From Rhabdophis nuchalis (lineage: Eukaryota; Chordata; Lepidosauria; Squamata; Natricidae): 64,000 nt of DNA. The translations under genes were made by a program, and so were the position numbers. Below the pieces are notes generated by a model, which saw only the letters and a list, made by a program, of their open reading frames with translations, searched no databases and was not told the DNA's origin. Shown piece by piece: positions 1-11,437 of the stretch. Every line of letters starts with the position of its first letter. Position 1 is the first letter of the stretch. The stretch lies in the NCBI GenBank assembly GCA_039707465.1, contig CM077643.1:39394605-39458604 (forward strand), written 5' to 3'.

Positions 1-226
<226 letters not shown>

Positions 227-1157
227 GTTTAATTTTATATACCGCGTCCTCTCCCCTAGGGGACTCGGAGCGGTGCACAGGGAAAACTAAAACACATAAA
301 ATATATACATCAATAAATACAAAAGATAAAAATCAATTAAACTACTTATCCTTGTGCTAAAATACCCATTAAAACTAACAACCCTAAAAAACCCCAAGGA
401 AGAGACTATCCTAGGCTGGCCAAGCAGAAAAAGTGTGTTTTTAATTTTTGACGGAAGGAGCGGAGGTCCGTGGTTGTTCTAATGTCGGGGGGAAGGTCGT
501 TCCAGAGGGCTGGGCCCGCCACAGAGAAGGCCCTTCCCCTGGGCGTCGCCCGCTGACACAGTCTAGTGGACGGCACCCGGAGAAGTCCCTCTCTGTGGGA
601 GCGAATCGGCCGTGAGGATGTATGGGGCAGGATCCGATCCCGCAGATAGCTAGGTCCCGAGCCATGGAGCGCTTTAAAGATGACAACTAGCACCTTGAAG
701 CGCACCCGAAAGACGACAGGCAGCCAGTGCAGCTCGCGCAAGAGAGGTGTTATGTGGGTATACCTTGCGGTCCCCATTATAGCTCGCGCGGCTGCATTCT
801 GGACCAGCTGAAGTCTTCGGGTGCACCTCAAGGGGAGCCCCATGTAGAGAGAGTTGCAATAGTCCAGTCGGGATGTCACGAGGGCATGAGTGACTGTGCA
901 AAGGGTATCCCGATCCAATAGGGGGCGCAACTGGCGTACCAGGCGAACCTGGTAAAACGCCCTCCTGCCCACGGCTGTCACTTGATCTTCCATGGACAGC
1001 CGGGTATCCAGGAGGACACCCAAGTTGCGCGCCCCATCCACAGGGGCAAGATGTTCGCCCCCTATGGTCAGCGATGGAGTCAGCTGATTGAATCGGGCGG
1101 CCGGAAACCACAGCCACTTGGTCTTGGTCGGGTTGAGCCTGAGTCTGTTACTTCCCA
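227..1157 (-). mobile_element. L2-clade LINE, 5'-truncated
   Basis: A minus-strand frame of 250 codons (1158-406) encodes the C-terminal part of an L2 reverse transcriptase: the post-YADD segment with KT-W-WFP, NLGVLLD, SRLDYCNSLY, LQLVQNAAAR and LRELHWLPV blocks. The 3' untranslated part holds the L2 end with a 'ggtatataa'-type stem and AAT tail. The catalytic palm and endonuclease are missing. It is inactive by itself. The frame is still open, so the copy is fairly young. Confidence 0.92.
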
Positions 1158-1164
1158 TTACTAT

Positions 1165-1340
1165 TGAACATAAACTCTGCCCACAGCCTGGAGTTCAATC
1201 CAGACGGGGCTCAAGGTTGACTCAAGCTTCCATCCTTCCAAAGTTGGTAAAACGAGGAGCCAGATTTTGGGGGGCAATATGCAAATAATGCCTCTACCTT
1301 GTAAACCACTCAGAGACTAGTGTAAAGATATATATGCCAC
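1165..1340 (+). mobile_element. CORE/MIR-like SINE, partial
   Basis: The body 'gagttcaatcc..' (B-box-like), 'ggttgactca', 'ccatccttcc', 'gtaaaa-gagga-ccagat' and 'gtaaaccactcagag' follows the same order as the full copies at 3645 and 10740. The head is missing and the 3' end is degraded. Confidence 0.65.
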
Positions 1341-1405
1341 CCATTTTGCTATTGAGAAATAAAGATGTTGGACTGAGATGGAAGGGTAACTATGCACATT
1401 TGGAA

Positions 1406-1407
1406 TA

Positions 1408-1454
<47 letters not shown>
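1406..1454. repeat. (ATG)n microsatellite
   Basis: About 16 uninterrupted ATG/GAT units. On the minus strand it reads as poly-isoleucine, which is not a gene. Confidence 0.95.
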
Positions 1455-2441
1455 AAATAAAGAAGCTATTGAGAAATGAGCTGAAAATTGGAGAAGCAAA
1501 GCTATGCATAGCCAATACTTGAAAAGTATTGAAGGCAAAGCTGACCAAAAACTTGGAACTGGTTAAGATCGGGAGTTAGGGTCATCTAAAGGTTAATTTC
1601 ACTTTAGCAGGGCTCAACACAACTATATACATTCAATACATAACGCATGTCATGGTAGACGTCTTTTAAATCAAATTGATTTAAGTTATTAGATGATAAA
1701 ACTCAATTTAATGATTTAAAGCACAATTTATTTGCTAGCCAGAAATGCTAATTCTGTCATATTTATTTCTAGGAAAAATGCACATTCTTCATTTGATGTA
1801 ACCTGAAAACATATGCTTCATTTGCAGAAATAATAGGTATAGATTTCAACGTTGGAAGGTACATATCATGTAAAGTAATTATTTAGTCAACTCCTTTTGT
1901 GGAATTTCATCAAGGAACACGGTAATTACCATACTGTGTTACCGAAAAAACAGAAACCAAGGAACTAAATCTGTTCATTGTTGTGGACATGTGGAGGCAA
2001 ATTTTTGTGAGGCCTGCAGTCATCTTTTCTTTTGGGCCTTTGGTCTGCCACACTTTCTATTATTCTACCATGCATTTTCTATTGTGGGAAAATGAGAGGG
2101 CGGGATTGTAAGGAGCCAAATACTATGTAGCCATAACAAAATCCTTTCTAGAAAACCAAGGTCATCCTTTCTCTTTGCACCTCTGCACCTGACCGGAACT
2201 GGATGGGTGGAACTGCCAGCATGGCAGAGGGACATTGGACCATGCAAATGGACTTGTGGGTGTGGGGGCAAGATCTTGAACAACTAGGTGGGAAAAACCA
2301 AGAAGCTTTCAGATTTGAGTTTTCCCAGATGTGCCAACATGGCTCTCTTAATACATTGGAACTTTGAGTAATACTTTGCCTTGGACTTCTATTTACTTTT
2401 GGATGTTATTTGGAACCCTGACAAATTGTTAGTCTGGAGCA
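1455..2441. other. No gene recognised
   Basis: AT-rich sequence with no long conserved frame. I see no recognisable element, though 2180-2285 has the denser GC texture of an old retroposon. Confidence 0.5.
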
Positions 2442-2552
2442 TGGGTGTCAAACTCAAGGACTAGGGCCAGGATCCGGCCCATGGAGTGCTTAAATCGGGC
2501 CCACAGGGTTGCCCTGGAAACAGCAAAGGACCGGCTGGTGGTGGCTCTGCCT
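2442..2552. mobile_element. hAT-like MITE fragment (gtgtcaaactc family)
   Basis: It starts with 'gggtgtcaaactcaagg' and continues 'ggatccggccca..gagtgctta..' and 'aaacagcaaaggacc', the left half of the complete element at 21074-21515. The right half is absent. Confidence 0.65.
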
Positions 2553-2784
2553 TCTCATTAAAAAAATTCAAATATAAAAACAAATATAACATTTTAATAC
2601 AAAATGTAAAATCCACGTTAAAAGATAAACATTATTAAAATGAATACAGAAACCCTAGGCAAAGAGAGGGAAAAATGGCTACCTCAGCAATATATAGCCT
2701 GGAAAATTAGACTATGCCAAATCTAATTGAATCAACAAGGAAAGTAAATGAAACATTGTTGAAAAACACTCTCCCCTCCCCCTA

Positions 2785-3262
2785 AAGGCCTTGGGGGACT
2801 CCACTGCATAGATGCAGTTTCATTGAGAACTACACGTTGAGTGTGGTTGGTCAGCCAGTTACGAATCTATCTGGTGGTGATGCTGTCTAACCCACATTCT
2901 TCTACTTTATCTAGTAGTAGGTTATGGTCTACCTTGTCAAATGCCTTACTGAAGTCCAAGTAAACTATATCAACGGCATTCCTCTGGTCCACTAATTTTG
3001 TCACATTATCAAATAATGCAATAAGATTAGTCTGGCATGATCTGTTTTTGACAAACCCATGTTGGCTTTTGGTTATTATTTTGTTTGCTTCTAGGTGTTC
3101 AGTAATTCGCTGCTTTATTATTTTTTCCAGAATCTTTCCTGGTATTGAGGTCAGGCTGATGGGTCTGTAGTTTCCTGGATCTATCTTTTTTCCTTTTTTG
3201 AAGATGGGAATCACATCAGCTCTTTTCCAGTCCTCTGGTAGTTCCCCAGTGTACCAGGATCT
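2785..3262 (-). mobile_element. CR1 reverse transcriptase fragment, decayed
   Basis: The minus strand encodes the finger-palm region of a CR1 reverse transcriptase: GNYRPISL, then a GF-KNRSCQTNL block and the motif A segment IVYLDFSKAFDKVDH, followed past a stop by degraded WLTN sequence. The polymerase motif C region is absent. It is an old 5'- and 3'-truncated copy. Confidence 0.88.
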
Positions 3263-3330
3263 CTGAAAATTTAAATGGTTGTCCACTAGGACTCCAAGAT
3301 CCCTTTCACAGTTACTACTGTAAGAAGTAA
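3263..3330 (-). mobile_element. CR1 fragment in the wrong order
   Basis: The minus strand reads NCERDLGVLVDNHLN, a CR1 segment that normally lies C-terminal to the finger-palm domain. Here it sits upstream of that domain and joins it near 3263 in the same open frame. Confidence 0.8.
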
Positions 3331-3644
3331 GAATGCAGAGGCTATAATCATTTGGAAATTTAATCATAATTTGAGGACTGCAGAACAAGTAATCAAGGTG
3401 AAATAGATCTAAAGGACAGAAAAAATATCTCTGTCTACAGTGATTTTATTTTTATTTTTTCCTAGAATTTAAAACCTTATAGCAATCCTCCTCAACCCAG
3501 TGTCTTGGATAAGTTTGATAGGAGTGGTAGTCAAACAAACATTTTGGACTGATACTAAACATTTTATCTGGTTTTCTCTTTTTAGCACAGGGGATTAAAG
3601 AATGTAACACATTATTTCAACAAAGCAGTGAAAATAAAAATAAA

Positions 3645-3880
3645 TAGCAATAGCACTTAGATTTATATCATCATCATAGTGCTTTTACAGCCCTCTCTAA
3701 GCGGTTTACAGAGTCAGCCTATTGCCCCCAACAATTTGGGTTATCATTTTACCCACCTCAGAAGGATGGAAGGCTGAGTCAACGGTGAGCCTGGTAAGAT
3801 TTGAGCTGCCAAATTGCAGCTAGCAGTCAGCTGAAGTAGCCTGCAGTACTGCATTCTAACCACTACACCACCTCAGCTCT
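3645..3880 (-). mobile_element. Full-length CORE/MIR-like tRNA-derived SINE
   Basis: On the minus strand the copy begins 'ggtggtgtagtggttaga' (tRNA-like A box), continues through a B-box-like region and the 'gttgactcagccttcc' body, and ends 'taagtgctattgctatt'. It is the best view in the window of this SINE's tRNA-like head. Confidence 0.75.
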
Positions 3881-3922
3881 GTTGAGGGAAAATCATGTTT
3901 CTAACCTGAAAACAATCTAGAA

Positions 3923-3996
3923 CAGGGGTCTCCAAGCTTTGCAACTTTAAGTCTGAAGTCCTTCAGACTTAAAGTTGCAAAGGTTGGAGACCCCTG
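3923..3996. mobile_element. 74-bp palindromic hAT-like MITE
   Basis: The two arms form a nearly perfect inverted repeat (ends 'caggggtctccaa' and 'ttggagacccctg') with almost no loop. It is flanked by an exact 8-bp duplication, atctagaa, at 3915-3922 and 3997-4004. It carries no coding capacity. Confidence 0.92.
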
Positions 3997-4004
3997 ATCT
4001 AGAA

Positions 4005-4815
4005 TCATTTTCTTTTTTGCAGTTATTCATTATCATTGCTATTGCTCCAATCTGCAGTTACTCATGTATCCCTCTTCCCCTGCTGCTCGCTACCCTCTTG
4101 CTGCTGCTTTCTGTTGAACACGTGATCCACGCAATGACTAATAATATAATAACACTAGATAACTGCTGAAATTTGACTTATGCAGTTGGCACTGAAGGCA
4201 AACAATACTGATTTATAGAAAGACTGCTGCTCCTGAGACAAGCCATCTAGGGTGGCAAAGACAGTGGCAGGGGTGAATATAATTAATCAGAAAGGTCAAC
4301 AAATCTTCTTGAGTAGGAGGGGGAAAAGTTCCAGCTATCTCCTTAATGATCCATTAAAGATTACCAACATGGGATCAGCTGTCACTACTAATTAACGATG
4401 AATTTTATTCCCTCTTTTGGCTTTTCTCTCATTGTTGTGAATCTCTAACCTCCACTCTAGGGGTCAGACTCGGTGGAAATCATACTAAATTAGCAGATTA
4501 ATTTATTGTTTATATTAGAATATGAAATAAAATCAGAAAAATAATGATCGGCCTGGTGCAATCCTTTGGAGGCCAGAGAAATGAAAAGGAAGATAGGTTC
4601 TAAGAGATAGCTGTATGTCATGCATAAAATCATCCAGGATTTTAGCTTTGCTTGGAAAATGTAAGAATGGCCTGACTACAGTATTCTGCATTTGGGACTT
4701 TCCACAAAATAGCTTGCCAACCAGTATAAACCTCTTCCACTTTACAATCTGCTTCTAGGAATAAGATTCTAACGCTGAAACTAACTGGTCTAATTTTGAA
4801 TTATAAATTTCTGGA
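4005..4815. other. No gene recognised
   Basis: Low-complexity and apparently single-copy sequence. No frame with family-level signal was found. Confidence 0.5.
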
Positions 4816-5475
4816 AGTTGGACTTCCATGAATTATTTTCTAAAGCACCAAAAGACAAGACAAAAATCAATGGATGGAAACTAATTAAGGAGAGAAGCAA
4901 CCTAGAACTAAAGAGAAATTTCCTAATAGTAAGAGCAAATAACCGATTGAATAGATTGCCTTCAAAAGTTGGGGAGGCTTTAAAAAGAGACTGGACAGCC
5001 ATTCATCTAAAATAGTATATAGCCGTGATGGCAAAACCTATGGCACGGGTGCCACAGGTGGCACACAAAGCCATTTTTAGGGCACACAAGGCGTTGCCTT
5101 GTCAGCTCCAGCACGCATGTGTGTGCTGGCCAGCTGATTTAGGCCTTCTTTTGAAGCCGTTTTTCACCCTCTGGAGGCTTCAGGGGAGCTCCTGAAGCCT
5201 CTGGAGGTGGAGAGAGGCTGTTTTCACCCTCCCCAGGCTCCTAGAAAGCCTCTGGAGCCTGGGGAGGGTGAAAAAAGTGTGTCAAATGCAGGGGGTCACA
5301 TACATAGCATTATGGGTGTGGCATGACCACCTACAAGCCCCTCTGCGCTCCCCCCGCTTTTGGCACACGAGCCAAAAAAGATTAGCCATCACTGGTATAG
5401 AGTGTCCTACTTGAGCCTAGGTTGGACACTAGGAGACCTCCAAGATCTCTTCCAACTCTATTATTCTATGTTTTA
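4816..5475 (+). mobile_element. CR1 3' end, split by a MITE
   Basis: The plus strand encodes the CR1 C-terminus with LFSKAP, NGWKLIKERSNLEL and RNFL blocks. The 3' untranslated end 'gacctccaagatctcttccaactctattattctat' resumes after the inserted element at 5023-5394. It is strongly 5'-truncated and divergent. Confidence 0.88.
5023..5394. mobile_element. hAT-like MITE inside CR1
   Basis: The termini 'ccgtgatggcaaa' and 'attagccatcactg' are inverted copies. The flanks are an 8-bp duplication with one mismatch, gtatatag (5015-5022) and gtatagag (5395-5402). The interior has palindromic GC-rich blocks near 5165-5270 and no coding capacity. Confidence 0.88.
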
Positions 5476-5782
5476 ATGACTTTTCAAAGTTACAATGACA
5501 CTGAAAAAGTGACTTATGGCCAATTTTCATACTTACGACCATTGCAACATCCCCGTGGTCATGTGATCAAAATGTGGATGCTATCCCAGGGTCATGTGAT
5601 CCCCTTTTGCCACCTTCTGACAAGCAAAATCAATGGAGTAGCCAGATTCACTTAACAACTGTGTTATTAATAATTGCATTGATTCACTTAGCAAAAAAGG
5701 TGGTGAAATATTTACTGAACATCTATCTCCTTTAGCAACAGAAATTTTGGGCTCAATTGTAGTTGTAAATTGAGAACTACAG
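5476..5782 (-). mobile_element. Tc1/mariner-like MITE, degraded copy
   Basis: The minus strand resembles the elements at 48190-48812 and 60062-60425: 'cagttctcaatttacaactac', 'gcccaaaatttctgttgcta', 'ttcacttaac', 'ttgccaccttctgacaagcaaa' in reverse order. The termini are worn. Confidence 0.65.
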
Positions 5783-6102
5783 TATCTCTAGTGTCTTCCT
5801 GCTATGCTGTTAAGATTCTTACTTTGTCTTTGTCTAAGAGTTTGAAGATGAGCCTAGTTCATAGTTGCCCAATTAAATATCTGGGAAATCCTGCTGAGTC
5901 TTCCCTGATGTCCATTTGACACTTGGACGCTCACTCATTAGCGAGTTGCAGACAGAAATCTCTTGTCTAATATCAGCATAACATAAACATATCTAAGAAG
6001 ATAGTGTGGCATTAGGCCTTCAAATCCACTTTGTTACAAAATCCAGGTACAATACCAGCCACACCTTTGCTCAGATGGAACCTAGTTCTATTACAAGCAA
6101 CT

Positions 6103-6644
6103 CAGAGGTGGTATTCATCCAGTTCTGACACTGGAGAACCGGTAGCAGAAGTTTTGAGTAGTTCAGAGGAACCAGCAAATAGGTTGGCCCTGCCCCCACT
6201 GCCTCCCAGCCTCCTAACCAGTGGTGACTTACGACTGGTATGCCCTGGTACAGGAGTACTGGTGCCTGCTGGGAGCACCAGGTACCATTTCGGTATGGTG
6301 CTCTGGAAGGCCCACTTGCCCGCCCTCGCTCCTAACCGGTATTTGAGGTTTTCAGGGCTTCCGCACACGTAGCGCAATGCTCCGCCGAACAGCTGGAGCG
6401 TCACGGGGTGGCAAGGATGCATGCACACGCTCACCCCTGTTGCACCGTACTGGTTGCAACAGGATCTGGAACCCACCACTGCTCCCAACTGTCTTTCTTT
6501 TGTTGCCCTGAACAGGAGAACAGAGCTGGAAAACAGGTTAGTGGGGTGAGGAGGGAATGGGGATTTTGCAGTATCCTTCCCCTGCCACGCCCACCAAACC
6601 ATGCCCACAGAACTGGTAGTAATTTTTTTTTAATCCCACCACTG
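6103..6644. mobile_element. hAT-like MITE (cagaggtgg/ccaccactg type)
   Basis: It begins 'cagaggtggtattca' and ends 'aatcccaccactg', with an exact 8-bp duplication aagcaact at 6095-6102 and 6645-6652. The same family, in the other orientation, is found at 27524 and 59352. A second MITE sits inside it at 6219-6481. Confidence 0.92.
6219..6481. mobile_element. Nested hAT-like MITE
   Basis: The termini 'cagtggtgactta' and 'ggaacccaccactg' are inverted over about 8 bp. The flanks ctcctaac (6211-6218) and ctcccaac (6482-6489) match at 7 of 8 positions. It lies wholly inside the element at 6103-6644, so it is the younger of the two. Confidence 0.82.
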
Positions 6645-6682
6645 AAGCAACTGTATATAAACAGAGTGAAAACCCCACTCTT

Positions 6683-6760
6683 TTCTAGCACTGAAGGTGT
6701 TACCTAATTGGGTAAGGAAACACACCTTCAAGGAAACAACCAAGCCCAGAGAATACTAAA
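6683..6760 (+). repeat. Degraded hammerhead-like repeat fragment
   Basis: The block 'tgaaggtgttacctaattgggtaaggaaac' followed by 'aacaaccaagcccagaga' is a mutated relative of the copies at 52421 and 51360 (minus). It keeps the stem TTACC/GGTAA and the GGAAAC side, but the first core box is changed. Confidence 0.5.
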
Positions 6761-7947
6761 GACCTCCCAATCTACCCCTGAATTCCTACAAATATTCTCT
6801 CCTATTAGTGTTGCATCTATCAATGCTGACCCTTTCATACAGCTCCCAGCCATGTCAATCATCTCCTGTCCATCTTTCTTTCTTGGTGTTCAACCTTCTC
6901 TCCATTCCCATGAAAAAAGGCCTTTGGCCTGAGGAAACGGCCTCTGTCTTAGAACATCACTTCCAAAAACACATATACAGCACACATCTTTTTTTTTTTA
7001 TTATGTTTGGCTGCCAAGAAGACTGGAAAGACATGCACCTCTCCAAATGTCAACAAACTGACCTTAGCTCTGGATAAGGCACTTTGTTCTCCAGCAATGT
7101 GTACCAATTAGTCTGTGAGCAAATTATAGCTGAAGGAAGGGTTGTGATCTTCTGCAATGATGGAAAGGAGCATGGTAGCTTTTGATATAAACCGCTTACT
7201 GTAATCTCATTACGCAATGAAATATAGAAAGGCTGAAAACAGAGAATTCTTAAAGACAGCTAGGAAAGTGGGGAGGGAGGGAGATCTTGTATTTCAGTCA
7301 TAGTCCAATTAAACAATAAGAGACAGAGAGTGAGGTTTCCAGGTCAACTAACAGCAAGTTCAAAATAAATTAAAAATTACGTTTCTGTTATAGCTGAAGA
7401 GCTAGCTCTTAAAATTTGTCGGTTTACCTAAAATTGTAAGCAACGGGATATGCCTGCATGGATGTCTAGCAAACAAAATCTATCAGTTCTAAAAGATAAC
7501 TCACTGCCCTGATCTAAATGAACAAAATTGATAAAATGAACAAAGTTGATAACATGTTGATAAAGTAATTAGGAACTCCTTTGAAAAGAGGAGTTATAAT
7601 GATGTATGTCATTCTCAATAACAGCTATACAAAAATAGAATAAAAGAGCCAGAAATACTACTGCTCCTGAATTAGAGGGTCAGCTATATATCACATTAGA
7701 AAATTTATTTAATCTGTTGCCTAAATTGCAAAAGAGTTTGCAGTAAACATGCTAATATAAATAACCAGAGGTTTTCAGAATAGAAAGTAAATTGAGCTAC
7801 CTTTAAGACGAGGGCAGTTTATTTGATTTCTGTAAATATGTTGGACAGAATTGGATGTAATTCATACTTTTTATTTAGGAAACAACTTTGCCATTTAAGT
7901 CCCAGGGGAATTAATGCTTCCAGGGAAAACTCTGGAATGAATATAAA
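6761..7947. other. No gene recognised
   Basis: Apparently single-copy AT-rich sequence. No long conserved frame and no terminal-repeat structure was seen. Confidence 0.5.
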
Positions 7948-7953
7948 TTAGTG

Positions 7954-8426
7954 CAGCATTTCTCAACTACAACCACTTTAAGAGGTGTGGCTCTCAACAC
8001 CCAGAATTCCCTATCCATTACTTTGGTTAGGGAATTCCTGGAATTGAAACCAAAACAAGAATTAAAAATTATAGATTACAATATGAAGAAAAATGTATGT
8101 ACGTAAAATCTGATTATATGTATTATACTATTCTATTACAATATAATTACTACTTTAGTATTAGAATTGTTAAAACCTACAAGAAGGCAATAATATTATA
8201 ATATACTATAAAAGCAAAACATATATGCTGATACGTGAAGCTGTAAAATTATATTATATTGTTATGCTGTTTGTGTTTTTATCTGTTTTGTATTTGTTTT
8301 TTTATTTTTGTTTTTTTTCCTTTTTCTTTACTTGTGGTTTTTTAAACTTGAAAATGTTCAATAAAAACTATTTTTTAAAAAAAAGAAATTAATGGATCTT
8401 AAAGTTGCTGAGATTGAGAAACACCG
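7954..8426. mobile_element. hAT-like MITE split by an L1 3' end
   Basis: The left end 'cagcatttctcaac' and right end 'gattgagaaacaccg' are inverted copies. The 6 bp ttagtg abuts each side (7948-7953, 8427-8432). The centre 'cccagaattccc' is the core shared with elements at 50437 and 52884. An L1-like tail interrupts it. Confidence 0.75.
8046..8394 (+). mobile_element. L1-like 3' UTR with poly(A)
   Basis: AT-rich sequence ends 'gttcaataaaaacta' (AATAAA signal) and an A-rich tail at 8375-8393, very like the 3' end of the L1 at 23609-25339 ('caaataaaaata' plus poly-A). It is inserted in the MITE. Confidence 0.55.
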
Positions 8427-8829
8427 TTAGTGAAACAAGAGTTCATATCCTTCAGTGTACATATTAAATCTATCTCTAAATTAAAAGATAACATCCATTC
8501 CCAGGCTATGCCTCATGGAGATGCAGTGTCCTTGGAGGACTGTCTTTGGTATGCAGTCCTCAAAGGATCAAGATTTATTTTATAACACACAATAATGAAA
8601 CTGAGCTACTAACTTCACATGATTTTAGGGCTGCACTAGGACTGTACTGAGCTCCCCTCATAAAGAAAAGGACATTGAAGCCAATATGAGTTTGTTTTGA
8701 AAAATTTTGCATGAACATTTTGCATGAAATGTCCATCATAGCTATGCTGGGCAATATAGATGCTTATGGTGTAGATGAGAAGATCACACTTAAGACTACA
8801 AAATACTTTGCTTCCTCAATCTTGAATCA

Positions 8830-10100
8830 TTGAGATACCAATTACTCAGTCTGGGCCTTTTTGCAAACATTGCATTCTTGGTTCTGGATTAATTAACCTA
8901 CAAAGATTTCTTTCTGCAACACGCAATCAATTTTGGCATAAATCTCCTTATTTCAACAGGAGATTGCAATAGGGAACTTCATCATCTGTGTAAAAAGCAC
9001 TGAATGATGGTGGTTCACCAACTTTGGTGGGTGTTTGAAATAAGCTAAATGTTCAACTAATTGGCTTTTATTGATATTGAACAAGAAGCAATCCCAAATA
9101 CAACTTTGTTTTCCCTTCTTCTATGTTTTCCCTTCTTCTTTGTTTTCCCTTCTTTAAGGAGATTTCCTCCTTAAAATGGCCTAATTGATTATCTTGGATT
9201 ATGCATTCACTGTTGTTATATCTTTTATTCATAAAGAAAATCCATCTATATAGCCACTAAGGCAAATCAACAATGACTTGATGCCACACAATCAATCTCA
9301 TTTATAGATGAGAGTAAGTAGATGTCAATTAATTGTGGAGATCTTAAATTTGGCCCAAGCTCTGTTTTAGAAGTGAAATTGAAAGCATATTTAACATCCA
9401 CAAATGCAATAATCAATTGTGCTTGACAGAAATATTTCTCAACCAAATACTGTTACACAAAACCCCATTGCTTAACAACTGGTTCTGAAGGTGATCTGTT
9501 ATTCCTGTTCCTCAAATCCACCCTAGGTACTTCCAGGTATATGTCTGGTATATAACATTAACAATATTTGGAAGATTGATCAGGACACAGATTGCTGCTT
9601 TTCTTATGAACTAGAATAATGGCCACTAATAACCAATTCTTACCAGTAAAGTCAGAGTAGTCAATAAATGGTGGCCCATCAGCCCAAGTTGGTTCTAATC
9701 ATGTCCAATGGAATCAATTCATCCTCTTTAGATTTCCTTGCTTTAAAACATTTCATCTGCTATTTGGCAATTTCAGAGAATGAAACCAAAGATCAAAAGG
9801 ACTATCCAGTTCTACTTTGGTAAGAGGTTTTTTTTGGTGTGGATTCTCTGCGGAAGTTTGATATATAAAAGTGTCACAAGCTTCTTTGGGCTGTAATATG
9901 GTCATTTTGATCACTGTGGGCATGTTTGATTAATTCTTCTGTCAGAAGGAATTAATGACTATTGCAAAGACTGTACAAATTCATCCCAGCGTAGAAGAAC
10001 CCGATTGGTTTAACTTGACTGAAACAATGCAGCCTGAATATCTTAAAATATGTCTGTTTGTTGTTGCCATGAAAGGTCTGATTTCCATATCAAACATAAG
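8830..10100 (-). mobile_element. Badly decayed LINE reverse transcriptase
   Basis: Three minus-strand pieces line up in the right order for a reverse transcriptase: an HLVEKY-like stretch (QYLVEKYF) near 9450, a motif A segment AFVDVKYAF near 9400, and a motif C segment FYTDD near 8985, followed by KLIACCRKKSL and a K-NAMFAKRP block near 8900. Stops and frameshifts occur throughout. The clade could be R4/Dong-like, but this is a guess. Both borders are approximate. Confidence 0.5.
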
Positions 10101-10738
10101 TTTCCCTTAGTGTCTTCTGCAAATAGGGTTTTAAGGTCAGAATTAATAAAGATAAAGTTGTAGATTAGACTATAGCAAGCAACGGTTATAAAACAAGAAT
10201 TCTTCGTGTATTATAAAAACTAGATGTAAAGCCTCCTTGAAGTCAAGATTAATTTGTGGTGACTTGCTGGTCACCATAGTTCATGTAGGGATTGGAGGCT
10301 TTTTTTTTTGACAATAGCATGGTTCACTTTTGTTTGTTCATATTTTATCATGTAGAAACAGCTCTGAGATTTCTTGATTGTCTCTCATTCATATACAAAT
10401 CAGGACCTAGCTGGCTTAGCTTTCAAGTCTTAATAGAAGGGAGGAAATTTTAGGGGATGAGATTTCACATGTTTAATTATGGGAGGGTTAGTTTATGAGA
10501 AGATGAAGATGCAGTGAGTAGAATTATTTTCTGTTTCCCCCCCTAATTAGGACATGAGGGCATTGTAATCACTTTAAACTATGTTCAGTTTATTTTAGGC
10601 ATTCTACAGATTCTGTGGCTTCAACCTAGAGGCAAACCACACCACTGATTTTTAGCAAAATATAGTTACATGGGACTTGTGAAATACAAGAGAGTTTTTG
10701 AGGGATAGGGAGTTAATTATTATTAAACAGTACTTTAT
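10101..10738. other. No gene recognised
   Basis: AT-rich sequence with no element that I can identify. It may hold more of the decayed LINE on its left. Confidence 0.4.
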
Positions 10739-10739
10739 G

Positions 10740-10975
10740 AGCCAAGAGGGCACAGCAGTTAGAATGCAGTATTCCAGGTTGACTCTGCCTACAGCCAGGA
10801 GTTCGATCCTGACTGACTCAAAGTTGACTCAGGCTCCCATCCATCCAAGGTCAGTAAAATGAGGACCCAGATTTTTGGGGGCAATATGCTGACTCTGTGA
10901 ACCACTTAAAGAGAGCTGCAAAGGACTATGAAGAGGGATATAAGTCTAAGTGCAATTGCTATTATTATTATTATA
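10740..10975 (+). mobile_element. Full-length CORE/MIR-like SINE
   Basis: The head 'gggcacagcagttagaatgca' is followed by a B-box-like 'gagttcgatcc', the 'gttgactcaggctcccatcc' body and the end 'taagtctaagtgcaattgc' with an ATT tail. It abuts an L2 directly. Confidence 0.78.
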
Positions 10976-11437
10976 TGGCTTAGGCCCAGGGTACTTGTGA
11001 GACCACCGGTAGCCTCCCATCGTCCAGTACGATCCCACAGAGTTGGTCTCCTCAGGGTGCTGTCGGCCAGACAGTGTCAGCTGGCGACCCCCAGGGGGAG
11101 AGCCTTCTCTGTGAGAGCGCCTTCCCTTTGGAATGAGCTACCCCCGGAGCTTCGCATAATTCCTGACCTCCCGTCCTTCTGGCGCACCCTAAAAAGCTGG
11201 CTTTTGCAGCGAGCTGGTTCGGCCTGAACAAAATAACTTATTAATTTTAATTCCAAATTTAATTTATTTTATATATCATAATGTGTAAATTATTAATTTA
11301 TTTATTACTTATTGGATTCCTTATTTAATCTCTTTTTAACTTTTGTACTCTGTGTTTCTTATGTTGTATGCTGCCCTGAGTCCTTTGGAAGAAGGGTGGC
11401 GTATAAGTCCAATAAATCAAATCAAATCAAATTATGA
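10976..11437 (+). mobile_element. L2-clade LINE 3' end
   Basis: The frame includes SHRVGLLRVLSARQC, LATPRGRAFSV and LWNELPPELR, the C-terminus of L2 ORF2, followed by the 3' end 'gctgccctgagtcc..gggtggcgtataa' hairpin and an (AAATC)n tail. The apparent ATG near 10928 lies in the SINE, so the joined frame is chimeric. Confidence 0.88.

Noticed and set aside
6102..6608. 168-codon minus frame
   Set aside because: It lies wholly in two nested MITEs and crosses their junctions, so it has no coding history.
10928..11227. 99-codon frame as one L2 ORF
   Set aside because: The first codons come from the SINE and its ATT tail. Only the part after about 10976 is L2.
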